A DNA stretch of 16,325 bases from Peptococcaceae bacterium. Its GTDB lineage: Bacteria; Bacillota; Desulfitobacteriia; Desulfitobacteriales; Desulfitobacteriaceae. Under the pieces are notes generated by a model. It made no database searches. It was not told the origin of the DNA and was given only the letters and a program-made list of their open reading frames with translations. Made by a program: the position numbers and the translations under genes. Positions 1 through 7,700 of this stretch are shown here, in pieces (positions within the stretch are counted from its first letter, which is position 1; every line of letters begins with the position of its first letter). The DNA lies in NCBI GenBank assembly GCA_031289815.1, contig JAITOS010000001.1, positions 1 through 16,325 of the forward strand, written 5' to 3'.

Positions 1-1511
1 GGCGGCTTCGACGTAATATCATAAACCACGCGGTTCACCCCGCGCACCTCGTTGACGATCCGATTAGAAATCCGCTCCAACACCTCCGACGGCAGCTTGG
101 CCCAGTCCGCGGTCATCGCGTCCTCGCTGGTCACGGCGCGCAAGACGATCGGATAGGCATACGTGCGGCCGTCGCCCATGACGCCGACACTGCGGATCGG
201 CAGCAAGACGGCGAAATATTGCCAGATATCTCTGTGCAGGCCAAAGGCCCGGATTTCATCGCGCACGATCGCGTCCGCGCACCGCAGAATATCCAGCTTC
301 TCTCGCGTCAGCTCACCTAAAATGCGGATAGCCAGACCCGGGCCGGGGAATGGCTGCCGCCAGACGATCTCTTCCGGGATACCCAGCGCCGTGCCCAGCT
401 CACGGACTTCATCCTTAAAGAGCAAGCGCAGCGGCTCGATCAACTCAAACTGCATATCCTCCGGCAGACCGCCGACATTGTGATGGCTCTTAATCGTCTG
501 AGCCGTATCTGTGCCACTCTCCACCACATCCGGATATAACGTACCCTGCACCAGGAAATCAATCTGGCCCAGCTTGCGCGCCTCATCCTCGAACAAACGA
601 ATAAATTCGTTGCCGATCGTCTTGCGTTTGACTTCCGGATCGGCGACCCCCTCCAGCTTCGCCATAAACCGCTCCGCAGCATCCACAAAGACCAGATTCA
701 GCTGAAACTGCTGCGTAAAAACCTCCCGCACTTGCTTTCCTTCATCTTGACGCATAAAGCCATGATCGACAAACACGCAGGTCAACTGATCCCCGATCGC
801 CCGATGCACCAGTACCGCCGCCACGGAGGAATCCACCCCGCCGCTCAAGGCGCACAACACCTTGCGTTCTCCGACCTTAGCGCGGATCTGAGCCACCTGA
901 GCGTCGATGAACGACGCCATCGTCCAATCCCCCCGGCAGCCGCAGATCTCATATAAGAATTGCTCCAGCATCTTCTGCCCATCCGGGGTGTGCCGCACCT
1001 CCGGGTGGAATTGGACGCCGTAGAATCGCCGTTGTGCGTGAATCATCGCGGCGACGGCTGTACTCGCGGTATGCGCCGCGCTGCTGAACCCGTCCGGCAG
1101 CGCCGTCACGGCGTCTCCATGACTCATCCAGCAAGGCCGGCTCCCAGCCAGACCGCGCCAGATGCCTTCCGCTCGGTCAATCACGATTTGGGTATGCCCA
1201 TACTCGCGGTGTTCCGGCTGCTCGACCTGCCCGCCCAGCTGTTTGACCATCAATTGCATCCCATAGCAAATCCCCAGAATCGGGATGCCCAGTTCATAAA
1301 TGCGCGGATCGATCAACGGCGCGTTTTCCTCATTCACACTGGCCGGCCCGCCGGAAAAAATTAACCCCTTCGGTTGACGGGCGGCGATCTCCTCGATCGG
1401 CGTCCTATAGGAAATCATCTCTGAAAAGACCTTAGCCTCCCGCACTCGCCGGGCGATCAATTGATTGTACTGTCCCCCAAAATCCAGAACCAACACCGTT
1501 TCCTGACCCAT
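1..1511 (-). CDS. guaA: GMP synthase (glutamine-hydrolysing), C-terminus cut by window edge
   Basis: Converts XMP to GMP with ATP and glutamine in cytosolic purine biosynthesis. I translated this frame directly: it starts MGQETVLVLDFGGQYNQ, and about 503 codons are present. The N-terminal class I amidotransferase domain has the nucleophile motif GICYGMQ (Cys82) and the later FHPEV motif. The central ATP-pyrophosphatase domain has the loop LSGGVDSSVAA, and the C-terminal dimerisation domain shows FPGPGLAIR. The last codons read VVYDITSKP, which in the family is normally followed by only about seven more residues, so almost the whole gene is here. The ATG is preceded by GGAGGAG at a good distance. 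It lies 117 bp downstream of hpt on the same strand with no clear promoter of its own between them, so cotranscription is likely. I saw no purine riboswitch in front of it. Confidence 0.97.
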   Translation of the reverse strand, partial: MGQETVLVLDFGGQYNQLIARRVREAKVFSEMISYRTPIEEIAARQPKGLIFSGGPASVNEENAPLIDPRIYELGIPILGICYGMQLMVKQLGGQVEQPEHREYGHTQIVIDRAEGIWRGLAGSRPCWMSHGDAVTALPDGFSSAAHTASTAVAAMIHAQRRFYGVQFHPEVRHTPDGQKMLEQFLYEICGCRGDWTMASFIDAQVAQIRAKVGERKVLCALSGGVDSSVAAVLVHRAIGDQLTCVFVDHGFMRQDEGKQVREVFTQQFQLNLVFVDAAERFMAKLEGVADPEVKRKTIGNEFIRLFEDEARKLGQIDFLVQGTLYPDVVESGTDTAQTIKSHHNVGGLPEDMQFELIEPLRLLFKDEVRELGTALGIPEEIVWRQPFPGPGLAIRILGELTREKLDILRCADAIVRDEIRAFGLHRDIWQYFAVLLPIRSVGVMGDGRTYAYPIVLRAVTSEDAMTADWAKLPSEVLERISNRIVNEVRGVNRVVYDITSKP

Positions 1512-1628
1512 AGTATCTCCTCCGCCCTTCTAAACTCATGACCATTCCGTCCTACCTTGAAAACATTAGCAAAAAAAGAAAACGCCGAACCGAATCCTGT
1601 CCGCGTCTTCTTGACGTCATTTCCCCGC

Positions 1629-2168
1629 TTACTTTTGGTACACCTTTGGCTGCAAGACGCCGATATAGGGCAAATTACGATAATTACCGTTATAATCCAA
1701 CCCATATCCCACCACGAATTCATCCGGTATAACGAAACCATTATAATCCGGGCGCACATCCAGCTTACGCCGCGTCGGCTTATCCAGCAACGTAACAATC
1801 TTAACGCTCAAAGGTTGCCGCGCTTCCAAGGTTTCTGTCAGATACTTCAGGGTCAAACCCGTGTCGATGATATCTTCGACAATCAAGACGTGCGTATTCT
1901 CCACACTGCTGTCCAAATCCTTCAAAATGCGCACGACGCCGGAAGTTACCGTCGCAGCGCCATAACTGGAGACCGCCATAAAATCATAGGCCAGCGGAAG
2001 ACGAATTTCGCGCATCAGATCCGCCATAAAAAGCACCGCGCCTTTCAGGATCCCGACCAGCATCAGCTTCTTGCCTGCGTAATCCCTGGTCAATTCAGCG
2101 CCCAGTTGCGTTACGCGCTCACGTAATTGTTCCTGATTGATCAAAATCTTAGCCACATCGCCGTCCAC
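1629..2168 (-). CDS. hpt: Hypoxanthine phosphoribosyltransferase
   Basis: Salvages hypoxanthine (and guanine) with PRPP to IMP/GMP in the cytosol. The protein has the type I phosphoribosyltransferase fold signature: the PPi-loop region LVGILKGA near the N-terminus and the PRPP-binding motif VLIVEDIIDTGLTL near residues 94-107, then the base-binding C-terminal part with DKPTRR and PDEFVVGYGLDY. I prefer the GTG start at 2168 (179 aa). A GGGAGGG ribosome binding site lies 6 nt in front of it, inside the reading frame that would be added by the upstream GTG at 2186 (185 aa). Family members usually begin a few residues before the KILI block, which agrees with the shorter form. It is first in a likely hpt-guaA transcript and has its own near-consensus promoter. 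Confidence 0.96.
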   Translation of the reverse strand: MDGDVAKILINQEQLRERVTQLGAELTRDYAGKKLMLVGILKGAVLFMADLMREIRLPLAYDFMAVSSYGAATVTSGVVRILKDLDSSVENTHVLIVEDIIDTGLTLKYLTETLEARQPLSVKIVTLLDKPTRRKLDVRPDYNGFVIPDEFVVGYGLDYNGNYRNLPYIGVLQPKVYQK

Positions 2169-2206
2169 CCGAATCCCTCCCAGCACCTATTCTCTATACT
2201 GAGAGC

Positions 2207-2236
2207 ATTATATCAAACGCACAATTTTTATGTCAA
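2207..2236 (-). promoter_or_regulatory. Sigma-A-type promoter of hpt
   Basis: Read on the minus strand, a consensus -35 TTGACA (2236-2231) and a consensus -10 TATAAT (2212-2207) are separated by 18 bp. The -10 box ends about 38 bp before the preferred hpt start. It is divergent from, and close to, the promoter of the GGDEF gene. Confidence 0.85.
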
Positions 2237-2255
2237 ATAATCGCTGTCAAATAAT
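2231..2255. repeat. Two direct copies of TGTCAAATAAT between divergent promoters
   Basis: TGTCAAATAAT occurs at 2231-2241 and again at 2245-2255 (period 14 bp). The first copy contains the hpt -35 box on the minus strand; the second ends just before the -35 box of the plus-strand promoter. It could be a regulator site or a local duplication. Confidence 0.6.
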
Positions 2256-2258
2256 AGC

Positions 2259-2288
2259 TTGACAACGAGACAATTTATTTTATATGAT
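2259..2288 (+). promoter_or_regulatory. Sigma-A-type promoter of the membrane GGDEF gene
   Basis: A consensus TTGACA (2259-2264) and TATGAT (2283-2288) are separated by 18 bp. The expected start of transcription is about 25 bp before the TTG start codon at 2321. Confidence 0.75.
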
Positions 2289-2320
2289 AGATCTCAATTA
2301 ATGTAAATATCGGAAAAGAG

Positions 2321-3442
2321 TTGACATCAATCGAATTATTCTTCATGCTGTTGAATATTCTGGAAATGCTGGTTGTGAATCTGTTCCTCATCGAGCAGTG
2401 TTCCGAAAATAAATACTCCGCGACGAAAACCTATAGCATTTTTACTCTATTTGCCATTATCTTGTTGATTCCGTCGTACCTCATTGCCTCTCATTCACCT
2501 GACTTTGGCAATGGCAATGGCTTATTTATCTTTTGTGGGTTTTTATTTGTCGTACCCATCAAATTGCTATATAAAAATTCCTTTGCCAAAATCGTTTGCC
2601 TGGGCAGTATGGTCTGGGTTTACACGTTTCTTCTGTTTTCCATATCCGTACATGTCAGCGACTTCATCACATGGTTTCCCCGTCCATACACCGTGTTTAT
2701 CATCCAAACGACTTTCTATTTACTCAGCTTTACCTGGTTTTATAAAAAACTGAAGCTTGATTTTCTTGCGACCATCAGCCGCTTAAATGATGAAGAAATC
2801 CGCTCACTCATGTGGATGAGTATTATCTGGTTTTGCGGCATCTTCGTGATCAATCTCTCTTTTGTCTATTGGCAAAATAATCTGCTCAGGATCGTAGCTT
2901 TGGGCGCGTTTGCCGTCTGCGCCTATTGTTTTAATTTGAGTAGCTATCATGTGATCAAAAAAAATCACCAAATCGTTTCGCTTGAGCAAATGGCCTATCA
3001 TGACAATTTAACGCAACTTAGAACCCGATCCCTGCTAACCAGGGATGTGGACCAACTGATCAGCCGGGGAATCTATTTTTCCTTCGTTTTTATGGATCTG
3101 GATAATTTCAAACAGATTAACGATCGCTATGGTCATAGCACGGGTGACGAATACCTCTCGTTCTTTGCGCAAGAAACAAAAAAAATCATTGGCAATAACG
3201 GCGGCTTTTACAGAATTGCCGGAGACGAATTTATCGGCGTCTTGATTGACTCGGACGAGCAGGAACTTGTAGCGAAATTAGACCAACTCCCGAAGACCAT
3301 CAATGACGCTCACGTGCCTTTTTTGGGAGTCAGCTATGGCGTGTCCATCTTCCCCACAGATGGCGCAACCTACGAGCAATTAATGGAGATCGCTGACGCG
3401 CGTATGTATGCGCACAAAAAGGGGAAACTTGACACGGTTTAG
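2321..3442 (+). CDS. Membrane-anchored GGDEF-domain protein, probable diguanylate cyclase
   Basis: The 373-residue protein has about seven hydrophobic segments in residues 4-205 (roughly 4-24, 37-57, 68-82, 88-110, 122-141, 164-182, 188-206), then a linker and a GGDEF domain from about residue 223 (LEQMAYHDNLTQL) to the end. Such domains make cyclic di-GMP from two GTP. The signature is AGDEF at 300-304, a tolerated variant of GGDEF with the catalytic D/E kept, and MDLDNFKQIND (258-268) supplies the upstream metal and GTP-binding block. The usual RxxD inhibitory site just upstream is absent (NNGG in its place), so product inhibition at that site is not expected. The TTG start fits the reading frame but has only a weak ribosome binding site (GGAAAAGAG); ATG at 2345 is the alternative. 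The membrane part has no extracellular sensor domain I can name. It is a stand-alone unit with its own promoter. Confidence 0.88.
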   Translation: MTSIELFFMLLNILEMLVVNLFLIEQCSENKYSATKTYSIFTLFAIILLIPSYLIASHSPDFGNGNGLFIFCGFLFVVPIKLLYKNSFAKIVCLGSMVWVYTFLLFSISVHVSDFITWFPRPYTVFIIQTTFYLLSFTWFYKKLKLDFLATISRLNDEEIRSLMWMSIIWFCGIFVINLSFVYWQNNLLRIVALGAFAVCAYCFNLSSYHVIKKNHQIVSLEQMAYHDNLTQLRTRSLLTRDVDQLISRGIYFSFVFMDLDNFKQINDRYGHSTGDEYLSFFAQETKKIIGNNGGFYRIAGDEFIGVLIDSDEQELVAKLDQLPKTINDAHVPFLGVSYGVSIFPTDGATYEQLMEIADARMYAHKKGKLDTV

Positions 3443-3607
3443 CGTGAAGAGCGCTTAGACCCTCCAGGCTAAACGGCGTCAAAGCTATCCTCACCAGGAA
3501 ATCCACGCCGGGACGACCAGGCTTTTGCCGCTGAAATTCAATTGAATACCTGCAAATATTCACACAACATAAGTTCACGCAAACCAAATCCCCCCTCACT
3601 CTAACCC
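3443..3607 (+). other. Intergenic stretch with no recognised gene
   Basis: Between the GGDEF gene and its likely terminator I see no supported reading frame, no promoter with two good boxes and no RNA family I recognise. A short palindrome ATTCAATTGAAT lies at 3537-3548. The likeliest reading is a 3' untranslated region of the GGDEF transcript. Confidence 0.4.
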
Positions 3608-3660
3608 AAGGGCTGAGTACGATCACCTGTTTTGTTTCATCGTGCTCAGCCCTTTTCTTT
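3608..3660 (+). terminator. Strong intrinsic terminator after the GGDEF gene
   Basis: A 16-bp stem (AAGGGCTGAGTACGAT at 3608-3623 with ATCGTGCTCAGCCCTT at 3639-3654, one G-T wobble) is followed by TTTTCTTTTC. The loop is 15 nt. It lies 166 bp past the GGDEF stop codon and before the next promoter. Confidence 0.85.
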
Positions 3661-3754
3661 TCACTTTTCTGTAAAGTACCGCAAACCCTTCCACTCCCGA
3701 AGAAAGGGCGCTACTCAGTCGGTCTGTTTTAAAAATTAATATTTTATTTTACTA

Positions 3755-3783
3755 TTGACTTTAATATTATTTATCTTTATAAT
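3755..3783 (+). promoter_or_regulatory. Promoter of the DUF2089 operon
   Basis: TTGACT (3755-3760) and a consensus TATAAT (3778-3783) are separated by 17 bp within a very AT-rich stretch. It is followed by AAAGGAGGT and the ATG at 3810. Confidence 0.85.
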
Positions 3784-3796
3784 CAATAATATTAAA
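3760..3796. promoter_or_regulatory. Perfect 12-bp inverted repeat over the promoter, candidate operator
   Basis: TTTAATATTATT (3760-3771) and AATAATATTAAA (3785-3796) are exact reverse complements, spaced by 13 bp. The repeat starts at the last base of the -35 box and encloses the -10 box, a typical position for a repressor site. The first gene downstream encodes a predicted helix-turn-helix protein, so autoregulation is a reasonable inference. AT-rich DNA can give chance palindromes, but 12 perfect pairs in exactly this place is notable. Confidence 0.6.
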
Positions 3797-3809
3797 GGAG
3801 GTCGAATCT

Positions 3810-4112
3810 ATGCCCATAGAAGTTGTCCCGGAATGGATGGCCGGACTGGAAGATGAAGATATGGCGTTTATCAAAAACTTCCTGCGGGCTTCCGGCTCTC
3901 TGAAAGAGGTCGCCCGACAATACGGCGTAACCTATCCCACCGTGCGCCTGCGCTTGGACCGTCTGATTCAAAAAATCCAAATCAGCGAGGAAAACGCCCA
4001 TGAACCCTATATCGCTTTGATCAAGCGCTTGGCGGTAAATGAAAAAGTGGATTTTGCCGCCGCAAAGCTATTGATCGCGGAATACAAAAAAACGAAAGAG
4101 GGGAAAACGTAA
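3810..4112 (+). CDS. DUF2089-family small helix-turn-helix protein
   Basis: This acidic-to-mixed 100-residue protein resembles the DUF2089 family. The core reads DMAFIKNFLRASGSLKEVARQYGVTYPTVRLRLDRLIQKI in two adjacent stretches (residues about 17-55), a clear helix-turn-helix in which GVTYPTVRLRL is the likely recognition helix. The C-terminal half (residues about 65-95) is helical and may serve oligomerisation. Function in this family is not established; a DNA-binding regulator is the inference. The start is fixed by AAAGGAGGT 7 nt upstream. It overlaps the next gene by one base (TAATG), so the two are almost certainly one operon, and the inverted repeat over the promoter could be its own target. 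Confidence 0.85.
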   Translation: MPIEVVPEWMAGLEDEDMAFIKNFLRASGSLKEVARQYGVTYPTVRLRLDRLIQKIQISEENAHEPYIALIKRLAVNEKVDFAAAKLLIAEYKKTKEGKT

Positions 4113-4450
4113 TGAAGTTTGCCGCGTGGGTCATTATTTCGCGACTGCTGTTTCTGGCGGCGTTCGGCGTTGGCGCCATTGCCCTGCAAATCTTTCTGTC
4201 CAAGAGGAACAACAAATGGCTCGGCCTGATTTTACCCTTCATCGCCTTTGGCGCTTCTACCTCCGCCATCCTGGGCAACGCCCTAAACGTATCCGAGACG
4301 CCGGTCTTCTCCTTTGTGCTGACGCTCATTCCCGCTCTGCTGTTCGCCAATATCCCTACGGGCATTCTGCTGGCGCTGTATTTTGCTTACCAGGAAAAAC
4401 AGAAGCGGCAACGCGCCTTGGCGAAAATGAGCGCTCAGGACTTGCAGTAG
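4112..4450 (+). CDS. Small integral membrane protein of unknown function
   Basis: The 112-residue protein has three hydrophobic segments at about 7-29, 36-57 and 64-92, and a short basic tail rich in K, R and Q (93-112) that is probably cytoplasmic. There is no signal cleavage site and no catalytic motif that I recognise. Its start codon overlaps the stop of the DUF2089 gene, with GAGGGG about 9 nt upstream, which implies translational coupling. A tightly coupled DNA-binding protein and membrane protein suggests that the membrane protein senses a signal for, or sequesters, the regulator, but that is inference. It ends 3 bp from the stop of the convergent gene, with no terminator hairpin visible between them. 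Confidence 0.8.
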   Translation: MKFAAWVIISRLLFLAAFGVGAIALQIFLSKRNNKWLGLILPFIAFGASTSAILGNALNVSETPVFSFVLTLIPALLFANIPTGILLALYFAYQEKQKRQRALAKMSAQDLQ

Positions 4451-4453
4451 CGC

Positions 4454-5128
4454 CTAAGACTCTTCGACCACCGGCGCCTGGATCTGAATTCTCTTCCCCA
4501 TGTCGGCAAATTCCAGGGTCATACTCATCGGCTCTGACGTGGCCTTACTCTTGGCGGTGATGACCGCTTTCAGCAAGGAACCGCCTGACTTTTTCAGGTA
4601 CAGCGTATAGGCGAAATCCGTCCAGAATTCCTCCATGATCTGATTTTGCACGCTCGGTTTCAGAGCGCATACATAGGCTTTTTCGCCGTTGACCCGCTCT
4701 TGCCCTTGCAGCTCCACCTCGCCCAGCTCTTTGAATTGCAGAGAGGCCAGCGGGTTGAGTTCGGCCAGAAATACCTCCTGCATAGGAATCGTCTCGTTAA
4801 ATTGAAGCCAACGTTGGCTGAAGGGATCTTTGTGATACAAGACGCCGTTTATCTTTATCATCTCAATCTCGCTGCCGATCAGCGTTCCTGTGATTCTTAC
4901 ATTTTCACCGTCCTTTTCCCCTTGTATTTGCGTCAGTAAGCGATCATTCCCCGCCACGTTCTGGTGTTGGATCATCGTATAGCGGAAAGAAGCGGCGGCG
5001 TTTAAATGTTCTAAGCCTTTGGTCACTAAATTCAGGGGATCAGGACGCCAGAGCAGCAGTTTTAACATACTGCCGCCCATCACCAACAGGAACGCGCCAA
5101 CGAATAACCATGCCCATCTTTTTCTCAT
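4454..5128 (-). CDS. Membrane-anchored extracytoplasmic protein, possibly LolA/LppX-like fold
   Basis: A 224-residue protein with a basic N-terminus and one hydrophobic segment (about 7-27, WAWLFVGAFLLVMGGSMLKL) followed by a soluble domain, so probably anchored in the membrane and facing outward. There is no lipobox cysteine. The soluble part alternates short strands (FRYTMIQHQN, VRITGTLIGSEIEMIKING, VLYHKDPFSQRWLQF, TLYLKKSGGSLLKAVI), a pattern seen in the half-barrel LolA/LppX/outer-membrane-lipoprotein-sorting type domain found in many Gram-positive secreted proteins. I assign that fold only tentatively and cannot name a function. GGAGG lies 7 nt before the ATG. The leader on this strand is an unusual purine-rich tract. 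It is a single gene, convergent with the DUF2089 operon. Confidence 0.75.
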   Translation of the reverse strand: MRKRWAWLFVGAFLLVMGGSMLKLLLWRPDPLNLVTKGLEHLNAAASFRYTMIQHQNVAGNDRLLTQIQGEKDGENVRITGTLIGSEIEMIKINGVLYHKDPFSQRWLQFNETIPMQEVFLAELNPLASLQFKELGEVELQGQERVNGEKAYVCALKPSVQNQIMEEFWTDFAYTLYLKKSGGSLLKAVITAKSKATSEPMSMTLEFADMGKRIQIQAPVVEES

Positions 5129-5200
5129 CTTTCATCCTCCCGGCGGACTTCTTACCCATGCTTATGCCGGAAAGAGGTTGGACTATTCCTCCGGACGATC

Positions 5201-5263
5201 CTCTGTTTTTCTTTCTTTTTCTTTGTTTTTCTTGCTTTTCTCCGATTTTCTCCGATTTTTTTT
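5201..5263. repeat. Polypyrimidine tract (purine-rich leader of the minus-strand gene)
   Basis: About 60 bp are nearly all pyrimidine on the plus strand, with TTTTCTCCGA repeated in tandem at 5236-5245 and 5246-5255. On the minus strand this is the A/G-rich 5' leader of the gene starting at 5128. Confidence 0.5.
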
Positions 5264-5273
5264 CAAATTTCGC

Positions 5274-5304
5274 TTGACTATACAGTAGCTTTATACTTTA
5301 TGAT
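5274..5304 (+). promoter_or_regulatory. Possible promoter of a small RNA
   Basis: TTGACT (5274-5279) is followed by TATGAT (5299-5304) with a long 19-bp spacer; TTTATG at 5297-5302 would give 17 bp. No open reading frame follows on this strand before the terminator, so a non-coding transcript is implied. Confidence 0.5.
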
Positions 5305-5310
5305 GATATT

Positions 5311-5391
5311 AGTCGGTGATTGTATCTCTGTGCGATCATCACTTTCTCTCTTATCCCTAAAGAGGAGTTCCTCCTCTTTAGGGCTTTTTTT
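5311..5391 (+). ncRNA. Candidate small RNA, about 80 nt, between promoter and terminator
   Basis: The predicted transcript starts near 5311 and ends in a T7 run at 5385-5391. It holds two hairpins. The first pairs GGTGATTGT (5315-5323) with GCGATCATC (5332-5340), including G-U pairs, around an 8-nt loop. The second is the terminator stem, 13 perfect pairs. The linker between them is a short pyrimidine-rich single strand (ACTTTCTCTCTTAT). There is no start codon with a ribosome binding site. It does not match 6S, tmRNA, SRP or RNase P RNA by length or sequence that I can see. It sits downstream of, and opposite to, groEL. The exact ends are inferred. Confidence 0.5.
5355..5391 (+). terminator. 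Perfect intrinsic terminator, plus strand
   Basis: CCCTAAAGAGGAG (5355-5367) pairs perfectly with CTCCTCTTTAGGG (5371-5383) around loop TTC, followed by C and seven T. It is directional: the minus strand has no U tract after the hairpin. No plus-strand protein gene lies upstream to use it. Confidence 0.85.
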
Positions 5392-5405
5392 CGCCTTAGA
5401 TCAGG

Positions 5406-5455
5406 AAATGAGAAAGAGACTGCCCTAAAGCTCGTTGAACTTTAGGGCAGTCTCT
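5406..5455 (-). terminator. Terminator hairpin after groEL
   Basis: AGAGACTGCCCTAAAG (5415-5430) and CTTTAGGGCAGTCTCT (5440-5455) form 16 perfect pairs around a 9-nt loop. On the minus strand it is followed by a T-rich but interrupted run (TTCTCATTT). It lies 50 bp past the groEL stop codon. Confidence 0.75.
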
Positions 5456-5504
5456 AAAAATTTTCCCCCGGTTGGGTTTCGGTATATACGGCCTTCCGGC
5501 GTTT

Positions 5505-7142
<1,638 letters not shown>

Positions 7143-7182
7143 CGTTTGTTCCTCCTTCATTTATCTTGAGCATTTTGTCGTC

Positions 7183-7467
7183 TTAGCCAACGATCGCTAA
7201 GATATCGCTTTCTTTCAGAATTAAGTATTCTTCACCGTCATATTTCACTTCAGTACCGGCGTATTTAGAATAAATGACCCGATCGCCGACTTTTACTTCA
7301 GGGGCAATCTTCACTCCTTTTTCCGTTTTGCCGGGACCCACCGCTATGATTTCGCCCTCTTGAGGTTTTTCTTTCGCGGTATCCGGCATAATGATGCCGC
7401 TCTTTGTTTTTTCTTCCGACGGCGACGCTTTGATGATCACCCGGTCCGCAAGTGGTTTGATGTTCAT
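7183..7467 (-). CDS. groES: Co-chaperonin GroES (10 kDa)
   Basis: The heptameric lid of GroEL. The 94-residue protein has the usual features: PLADRVIIKASPSEEKTKSGI at the N-terminus (the second half of which is the mobile loop that binds GroEL), GEIIAVGPGK in the roof-loop region and KVGDRVIYSKYAGTEVKYDGEEYLIL at the C-terminus. Length is normal. AAGGAGGG lies about 10 nt before the ATG, with an A/T-rich spacer. It is the first gene of groES-groEL. A longer overlapping frame starting at 7495 is out of frame with the protein and not real. Confidence 0.99.
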   Translation of the reverse strand: MNIKPLADRVIIKASPSEEKTKSGIIMPDTAKEKPQEGEIIAVGPGKTEKGVKIAPEVKVGDRVIYSKYAGTEVKYDGEEYLILKESDILAIVG

Positions 7468-7502
7468 GAAAAAATTTCCCTCCTTGAATCTTCACTTAAT
7501 TG

Positions 7503-7529
7503 TTAGCACTCAATAATGATGAGTGCTAA
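7503..7529. promoter_or_regulatory. CIRCE operator (HrcA binding site)
   Basis: TTAGCACTC (7503-7511), 9 bp, GAGTGCTAA (7521-7529): a perfect match to the CIRCE consensus. It lies just downstream of the groES promoter, in the transcribed leader, which is the standard place for repression by HrcA with release on heat shock. hrcA itself is not in the window. Confidence 0.98.
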
Positions 7530-7541
7530 TACTCTAGTACA

Positions 7542-7570
7542 ATAATACATGAGTCTTCCGCTAAATGCAA
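7542..7570 (-). promoter_or_regulatory. Promoter of groES-groEL
   Basis: On the minus strand TTGCAT (7570-7565) and TATTAT (7547-7542) are 17 bp apart; the start point would fall a few bases before CIRCE. This is a sigma-A type promoter, as is usual for CIRCE-controlled operons. Confidence 0.85.
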
Positions 7571-7700
7571 ACTTTTTTTAAATAAATCTTCGCGTATTCC
7601 CAAACGGCAAAGATCTTCTCCCCAGTAGGATACCCCGTTCAAAACCATTTTATTCCTTTTCACATTTCTGTCACCGCTTAATGAATCTAACGCCCGCCGC

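Noticed and set aside
1512..1628. A terminator or riboswitch between hpt and guaA
   Set aside because: A T-rich run follows a very weak 4-bp stem on the minus strand, and no purine riboswitch core is present.
3443..3607. A c-di-GMP-I (GEMM) riboswitch after the GGDEF gene
   Set aside because: Short fragments such as TTCACGCAAACC and GGGACG recall the motif, but the order and the conserved core do not fit.
3330..3626. A 98-codon minus-strand frame across the GGDEF gene end
   Set aside because: It overlaps the real gene and the terminator, has no ribosome binding site and shows no recognisable protein.
7571..7700. A terminator for the NYN gene
   Set aside because: I found only short imperfect complementarities and no U tract on the minus strand.
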